The notes under the pieces are model-generated. The model saw only the letters and a list, made by a program, of their open reading frames with translations. It did not search any database and had not been told where the DNA came from. This document shows, in pieces, positions 58,462 through 64,000 of a stretch of DNA of 64,000 nt; position 1 is the stretch's first letter, and each line of letters starts with the position of its first letter. Made by a program: the position numbers and the translations under genes. Source of the DNA: Lactuca virosa (lineage: Eukaryota > Streptophyta > Magnoliopsida > Asterales > Asteraceae); the NCBI GenBank assembly GCA_928212115.1, contig CAKMRJ010005634.1, positions 119,416,300 to 119,480,299 of the forward strand, given 5' to 3'.

Positions 58462-59710
58462 TTAAGGCACTATAAGAACAAAAGATAACATACCCACGAT
58501 AACATCTGATGAAACACTGGCCTCTCCCGACTGAAGCTGCAATACTCGACCCCTCACTGCTGGGGTTTCTGCCCTGCCCTCACGACCATCAGTGATCCTC
58601 AAAGTAACTGGAGCAGGTACACCAACTACTCCACCTATCATCCTCGGGCAGTTGGCCTTCTTATGGCCCACCTGTTCGCAGTGAAAACACGTCAGAACTG
58701 ATCCACGAGGGCAATCCCTACTGAAATGACCCATCTGAACACAACTGGAACATCCCCTTCATTTCTCCCGACAACCTCTCTCATGGGTCCTCCCACACTT
58801 GGCACAACGACCCCAACCCTGATGGCCTTCCAACACGAATTCTGAGTCCGGAGCCTCTTCGCCTGACCCACTGCAATCTGAATCTGCTATGGCTTCCTCT
58901 TCTTGAGGTGCTCCAAGTCAAACTTCCGATCTCGGCTCTAGCAATCATGTAATTTAGGTTCTTGTGCCTTGACAAGCTCACAAACTCCCTAATGTCATCC
59001 CTCAACATATCATGATACCTCAACTTCTTCACCTCCTCGTCCGCTACATATTACGGAACAAACAAAGCTCTCTCCCGAAACTTGGCAGTGATCTCTGCCA
59101 TAGTCTCAGTAGTCTGGCGAAGGTCCTGAAACTCCCTCGCCAACTGCTACACCCCAATCGCTGGTGAAAACTCCTCCTGGAATCTCATGACAAAATCTTC
59201 CTAATACATGGCCACCACGACCGCAGATCCTAATACCCTACCAGCCTCCTCCCACCAATCACAGGCTCAGTCCCTCAAATGAAAAGATGAAAATCCCACC
59301 TTCTCCTCCTCAGGGCAGAAGCTCGTCTACTGAACATTCTCCATGTCAGGGATCCATCAGCGGCTAGCGATGGGGTCTTTCGCCCCAATGAACTTTGGAG
59401 ATTTACAAGCCTTGAACTCCCGAAATGAGGGAATCCGCACTCCCAACTGTCATGTCGTGATCTCGACCCGGAAAGCCCTGAGTGGCTCATCCAACAACTC
59501 CATAACCCCAGTGAGCTATGCGTCCGGACGCTCCTGTATAATCTTCGTAATCCCCTCCTTGATCGTACCAAAGATCACTTGAGTCTGCTCCAAAATACCG
59601 CAAGCGATCTCCGACGAGATGAACTCTCGCATACGCTCATCAATCGGCTCAACATTAGCACCTGAGCCTGAGCCTGAACCATAACCCAAACCTCCTCCAC
59701 GAGTGCTCAT
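58462..59710 (-). pseudogene. Element C gag pseudogene
   Basis: The minus-strand reading starts MSTRGGGLGYGSGSGS at 59710. It continues in broken frames and ends with two zinc knuckles at 58640-58760 (the second is CFHCEQVGHKKANC). This is the layout of a chromovirus-type Ty3 gag. At least three frame breaks occur between 58740 and 59520. No protease, reverse transcriptase or integrase follows on either side of the CACTA insertion, which suggests the family is gag-only and moves with help from a pol-bearing relative such as element D. Confidence 0.75.
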
Positions 59711-59764
59711 CACCATTCTCAAAAGCAACCAAACAATAATCAGAACATACTCAAAGATTCTCAC

Positions 59765-60602
59765 CCTATAGGTTTCCTAGATTCTCCATGACCATCCTTG
59801 ATTCGAGTATGGATCCTGTGCTTCCAATATACGTGCCCAATACTACATTCCACACATATCCATACTTTCCTCAAGAATTATCCCAAATCCTCTAAGTCAC
59901 CTTCTCAAGCTGGCGCTCCAAATACCTACTGAACAACATAATTAACCCACTAAAGCACTTTCTAGGCTCTCCTAGGTTCTTGACCTCACCCTGTCATCAG
60001 CTGTTGAAGAACTCCCACTAATGTCAGCTAACTACTTCATGAATACAATCACATGCAACAAAGATTAGATAATCTTTCGACTCAACCCTACAACGGTTAG
60101 ACTCAAATGAGAGCTGCACAATCGAGCCAAATTCGTCACTCTGAGATTATCCTACCTTTGTAGCATGTGACTTAACATATTCACTTAATAGTTAACTCAC
60201 ATTACTAAGGGTTCTACAAAGCACAAAGCACACAACATTCGGACATCGGAAAAACCTAACCAACGTACCAACTAATCAATAAATTCTATCCAACCATCTG
60301 AAATCCATACTAGCATGCAATTCTAAAGCTCAAACAATAGGCATACATGGCATCTCCTCTAACATGAAATCCTGAGCAGATCCTTAGCCTAATCTAGCAT
60401 GCAATTCTCATAACATATAACATAACAAACATGTATGGGTATTTTGGGAATCACTTACTTGAGCTCGGCTGATTGCACACACCATACCCCTTTCTTTTAT
60501 TAGGAAATCCTTTAATAAACAGTTATTTTTATGGAAAATCTACCAAACCCTCAGTTTGAGTTCAGACACACCCGAGAGTATTCCAGAATCCCTCAAACCA
60601 AG
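59765..60602 (-). other. Element C untranslated leader
   Basis: The sequence between the primer site and gag has no reading frame. It is similar to the leaders of element D (20400-20880) and element A (37756-38290). Confidence 0.6.
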
Positions 60603-60618
60603 GCTCTGATACCAACTT

Positions 60619-60922
60619 GTAATGACCCAAAAATCATAAGGTAAAACTCCATTTTTAATTCAACCATAAATACCGTTTATCCTTTTTAATCATTTAAAAA
60701 CATATTAAAGTAAGAATAGTTATCAGAGTACAATCCCAAAATCACAAAGTGCAGAAACATGGGTGGATGCACCGCGATCAAGTCGGGCCCTTTCCTTTCG
60801 AAACAGAAGTACCTGAAACCATAACCATAAAAACCGTAAGCACAAAGCTTAGTGATTTCCCTAAAATACCACATACCATACATATCAGACATACATTGGG
60901 CCCTATCCAACATTCATCACGC
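60619..60922 (-). repeat. Element C 5-prime LTR, truncated stub
   Basis: It aligns with 30763-31075 but stops abruptly at about 60922, where Copia-type sequence begins. The remaining 1.65 kb of this LTR is missing. Confidence 0.85.
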
Positions 60923-61190
60923 CCCCATTTAGATATGGGTATTCGAAGCTTCTCGAATATTTATTTGCGGATTTGAAGACCGATGTTACTTCGAGGGGGA
61001 GTTGGTCTTGATCGTGCAAGCTCGATTGGAAACTGATTCCAGGACATCCAATCCTAACTTTGAGGGGGAGAATGTTAGGGTGCAAAGTTCTCCTTGGATG
61101 TGGCTTACCCTCTTGTATGTGTAAATGGGTTGAGTCTTTCCTATAAATAGAAAGCGTGTCTCCCTTGTATTTTCGCAACTGCATGAAGTT
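60923..61190 (+). mobile_element. Fragment of a Copia 3-prime end and LTR start
   Basis: A purine tract GAGGGGGAGAA at 61062-61072 is followed by TGTTAGGGTGCAAAG and a TATAAATAG box at about 61141. This is a typical Copia 3-prime junction and short-LTR promoter. It is flanked by the truncated element C LTR and a minus-strand gag, so both ends are broken. The right limit is approximate. Confidence 0.6.
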
Positions 61191-61249
61191 GTTTAGGAAA
61201 AAGCACTTGAACTGGCCGAAGTTGTATATACTTCCAAGTCAGAGTGTTT

Positions 61250-62263
61250 TAACCATATTCCTGCATTACCATCTGACATCGTCGGGAAGTATGTACACTA
61301 GAAGCATCCATCAAGTTTCAACAACATCATGGTTCACTCGTATGTATCAATGTGGCTGTCTGGGTTTTTGGTGCCATTGTAGGTTTTTTGGAGTGGTAGT
61401 TTTTCCATGTTTGGTATTTCGTAGTCCAAGAGCTCTTTGGCAAATGGAGATGTTACACTCCTCGAGAAGCAATCATGGTTTTGTATCTGCAAGGTGTAGT
61501 TGGGGGTGGATTGATGTAAGGCTATGTACGGTTGCACCAACATGTTGTTATATGCTGATAGGTGTGTTGGTGTCACTCCATAGAAAATCTGAGGTGAAAA
61601 TGGAAATGTGAGTGCCTGGTTTATTGGGAATTCCTAGTATTGCCGGAGTGGTGGGCGAAGTGTGTTAGTCATCTCCAACATTAGATATGCAGATGTGTGA
61701 CTGGGGGAGTTCGATCCAAAAGTGGTATGAGTTATCAACGATGTTTGAGAAAAAACACTGTATCCGCTAGTATCTTGGATTACTGGTGGTAAGGATGTTT
61801 GAACAAAGGCGCTGGGTCCGCCGGTAGCTTGGTTTACGAGCGGCGTGAATGTTTGAGCAAAAGTGTTGGGTCCGTCGACAGCTTGGATTATTGGCGGTAT
61901 GGATTTCTGAGAAAAAGATCTAGGTCCACCGACAGCTTGGAGTGTTGGCGATATAGATTTCTGAGCAAAAGCGCTAGGTCTGCCGGCAAATTGGATTGTT
62001 GGTGGTGTGGATGTTTGAGTGAAAACGGACGCTAGTTGCTGGTTGCTCGTTGAAAACTCATGTGGTGGCGACATGGAGTATGACGGTGTTAGCCGCCATA
62101 ATTCACTAATCGGTGTGTTGAGTGATGTTAGGTCACCAAGAAACGACGTGTTATCCATGATTATCGGAGGTTGGTTTGGTGTTGATACGGGGGCGGTGAC
62201 TGGTTCTAGGGATGCCATCGGTCGTATCGGGCTCTTCGGCGTTTCACTGGTTTCGCTGGTCAT
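61250..62263 (-). pseudogene. Ty3/Gypsy gag with Ser/Pro-rich tandem repeats, truncated (element E)
   Basis: The ATG is at 62263 on the minus strand, and the frame is open to 61634 (209 aa). It begins MTSETSETPKSPIRP and has about five 18-residue units at residues 80-175, with cores such as FAQKSISPTLQAVGGP and FSQKSIPPIIQAVDGP. After frame breaks, gag text follows at 61334-61460 (KTYNGTKNPDSHIDTYEW) and down to about 61270. The YDGT-DP-HL pattern is the start of the Ty3 retrotrans-gag domain. Everything after it is lost near 61200. Confidence 0.7.
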
Positions 62264-62300
62264 CTTCAAGATTTGTTGATGTGTGGTTTTGTGTATCAGT

Positions 62301-62856
62301 TGTCACACACCGGATGACGCTAAATGATGCGACCTCGGTCCGGGACTCCTAACAGAAGATGTTTTCTACTCTGATGTAGTCTGCGAGATCACAATAGGAA
62401 ACAAGGCCGTCAACCGTTCTCCGGGAGGTGATCCCGGGAGAACGCTCCGACGGTCAGGTTAGTGTATTATATGAGAGTGAGTGTAAGAGTCTGAGAGAGA
62501 TAGCCTACTTTCCCGGGTGGTTGAGGAGACCTTTTATACTGAGGTCTCCTACTAGTTCGTACATAATACAAGGGCATCACACTCGACAGGATCAGGCGTG
62601 CTGATTGGCTAATCGTGCTCCTCTTTTGTTGGAGCTAACGATTGGTTCAGGTGGTAATGCTCTAAGATTATTCCTTACCTGAATCCTTAAGATTTGTCGT
62701 GGAGCTAAGAGTATTAAGGACTCGACTCCTGCACGAGTGTTCTGCTAGATAGACACCCGTGGGTGGGAGACTTTGTTAGGACGGCCGACTGGGAAGGTCC
62801 CGACCGTGCGGCCCACCTGGTGGTGTCTCGACTCGTGGCTCGCGCCAGGGGAACGC
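62301..62856 (-). repeat. LTR-like promoter region of element E
   Basis: Minus strand: TATAAAAG at 62531-62538, followed by a C/T-rich transcript start zone, a hairpin at 62419-62446 and an end GGTGTGTGACA at 62301. It looks like the U3-R-U5 of the element that owns the gag at 61250-62263. The start of this LTR is not resolved because it runs into a microsatellite. Confidence 0.5.
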
Positions 62857-62865
62857 TATATATAC

Positions 62866-62954
<89 letters not shown>
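62857..62954. repeat. (TA)n microsatellite
   Basis: About 98 bases of TA repeats with a few ACA and GA interruptions. Long Tyr-Ile frames across it are artefacts. Confidence 0.95.
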
Positions 62955-62957
<3 letters not shown>

Positions 62958-63109
62958 TGCAAAGTAGGTTTTCTTATCTAGCATAGAATTAACAAACAAC
63001 TTTATAGTTTAACCTGATTAGACCTTTTTATCTCTTCACCATAATATCACAACTTTGCATAATGATCTACTATGGTACCTTCAACAAGAGACACTACATG
63101 TTTCTTAGC

Positions 63110-63640
63110 TGTCACACACTGTCACATACTCACCTCTATGCCAAATTTAATTTTTACTTATACGTGAAGCCCACAACCTAAATGTGCATTCACCATCACA
63201 ACACTTAACCAATAATCTTTTACTCTCATTTTTTCATAGTACAATTGATAACCATTAGCTACAACATAAAGAAAAAGTATGAACTTCAATTGTTTAGGAT
63301 TGGTAAACCTCATACCTAGAATTGGAAACTGCTTCTTCCAAGTTATGTCTTCATTGAACCTTGCTTTACCTTTCACATGTGGGACATTGTCATCTTCATC
63401 TTCTTCTGTTATTTTAACTTATATGACATCCTCATTTCCATTTCCTGACTTACTTCATCATAGGTTACTTCTTCCATGTTGCTCTTCATTGGACTCAAGA
63501 ACTCATTTACATCAATACCATCTTCCATTTCCATTGACATGTTTAACATAACAAAACAATTATCCTCATTTTCATTTTCCTTACTTACTCCATCAGAGAA
63601 TACATATAGATTGGTAGCAAAATGGTCCATGTACACCGAT
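63110..63640 (-). pseudogene. MuDR-type transposase fragment, N-terminal part
   Basis: The minus strand reads an acidic segment (MEMEDGIDVNEFLSPM). After a frame shift near 63400 it reads DITWKKQFPILGMRF, then LYVVANGYQLYYEKMRVKDY. The FPILGMRF...VANGYQL pattern is the plant MuDR N-terminal domain, which precedes the MULE transposase core. The core, SWIM finger and ends are absent, so this is a relic. It is not obviously from the same family as the MULE at 18294. Confidence 0.7.
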
Positions 63641-63653
63641 ATTTAACATCCAC

Positions 63654-64000
63654 TGTAACATCCATAACATTTCATAAAAATTTAGACTTTTTCAACCAAC
63701 CAAAATCATAATTGTTTACATTGTAGTTTTCAAAACATGTTTAATATCAGAGTCTTCCCAAAATCACAAGAAACAACATGAGGAGGTGCATGGTCAAGCC
63801 TTTGCCTTCCCACGATCATCCGAAGTACCTGAAACACAACCCAAAACTGTAAGCCTAAATCTTAGTGAGTTCCCTCAAAGTACCAACACAACAAATAACA
63901 CATATACAATAACAACATACTATGGGTCCAATTAAACATCGTGTTGGAATACCCCAGGCCCCTCAACCATAGGGTTGGAATGCCCCGTTCTGTTGGCTTA
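63654..64000 (-). repeat. Partial Gypsy LTR, running off the window
   Basis: The minus-strand LTR ends ATGTTACA at 63654. It shares phrases with the LTRs of C and D (CCGAAGTACCTGAAAC, CTGTAAGCxxAAxxCTTAGTGAG). It is a further member of the same Gypsy group. The other end lies beyond 64000. Confidence 0.75.

Larger units (their letters stand above)
30763..60922 (-). mobile_element. Gypsy element C, minus strand, gag-only, interrupted by the CACTA
   Basis: The 3-prime LTR is 30763-32714. The internal region is 32715-34268 plus 57750-60618, about 4.4 kb once the CACTA is discounted. A 5-prime LTR stub lies at 60619-60922. The polypurine tract (minus strand AAGTGGGGGAGAGT) abuts 32714. The primer site TGGTATCAGAGCC (minus) is at 60603-60615. 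Only gag is recognisable, and I find no reverse transcriptase or integrase. The LTR stub differs from the 3-prime LTR at about one base in twelve, so this copy is older than the Copia, A and B. It is inserted in the pol of element D. Confidence 0.8.

Noticed and set aside
61156..61611. 151-codon plus-strand frame
   Set aside because: Antisense of gag remnants and LTR fragment; no family match.
62714..62967. Long Tyr-Ile frames on both strands
   Set aside because: Translation of a TA microsatellite.

Overview
The window is plant nuclear DNA from a eudicot. It shows AT-rich introns with plant splice sites, 5-prime leader introns, a telo-box promoter, Ty1/Copia and Ty3/Gypsy LTR elements, and CACTA, MULE and hAT elements. 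The density of nested Gypsy elements suggests a large repeat-rich genome. An Asteraceae such as lettuce is my guess by impression, not proof.

Regions: (1) 408-3885 holds a decayed hAT transposon. (2) 4.1-9.4 kb, + strand, is an intact Pumilio/PUF RNA-binding protein gene: 9 coding exons, 805 aa, 8 PUF repeats. (3) 9.9-12.1 kb holds a decayed Copia element followed by a duplicated scrap of the Pumilio 3-prime end. (4) 12.4-18.2 kb, - strand, is an intact UTP25/NOF1 ribosome-biogenesis gene: 25 coding exons, 752 aa, convergent to Pumilio. (5) 18294-19627 is a non-autonomous MULE with about 0.22-kb inverted repeats, lying just upstream of UTP25.

From about 20 kb to 61 kb is one nest of transposons. 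Element D is a Tekay/Del-like Gypsy on the - strand, and its LTR is split by a young Copia (21885-29859, target duplication GGTTG). Element C is a Gypsy on the - strand (30763-60922) inserted in D's pol. A CACTA element (34269-57749, duplication AAT) sits in C's internal region. Element A is a Gypsy on the + strand (35286-54370) sitting in the CACTA cargo. Element B is an Athila-like element (45107-53546, duplication CCTCA) sitting in A's 3-prime LTR. Without its insertions the CACTA is about 4.4 kb. It shows no transposase and carries exon fragments of three host genes: a DHHC S-acyltransferase, an RGLG/copine-type vWA protein and an S-adenosylmethionine carrier. From 61 kb to the end are fragments of other Copia, Gypsy and MuDR elements.

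The two host genes look functional: Pumilio in mRNA control in the cytoplasm, UTP25 in pre-rRNA processing in the nucleolus. They have no evident functional link. The observations I rate highest are four frame-confirmed GC-AG introns in these two genes, the three-gene CACTA cargo, and a shared LTR layout. In that layout three related Gypsy families each carry two clusters of family-specific palindromes about 0.7 kb apart, one of them just upstream of the TATA box.
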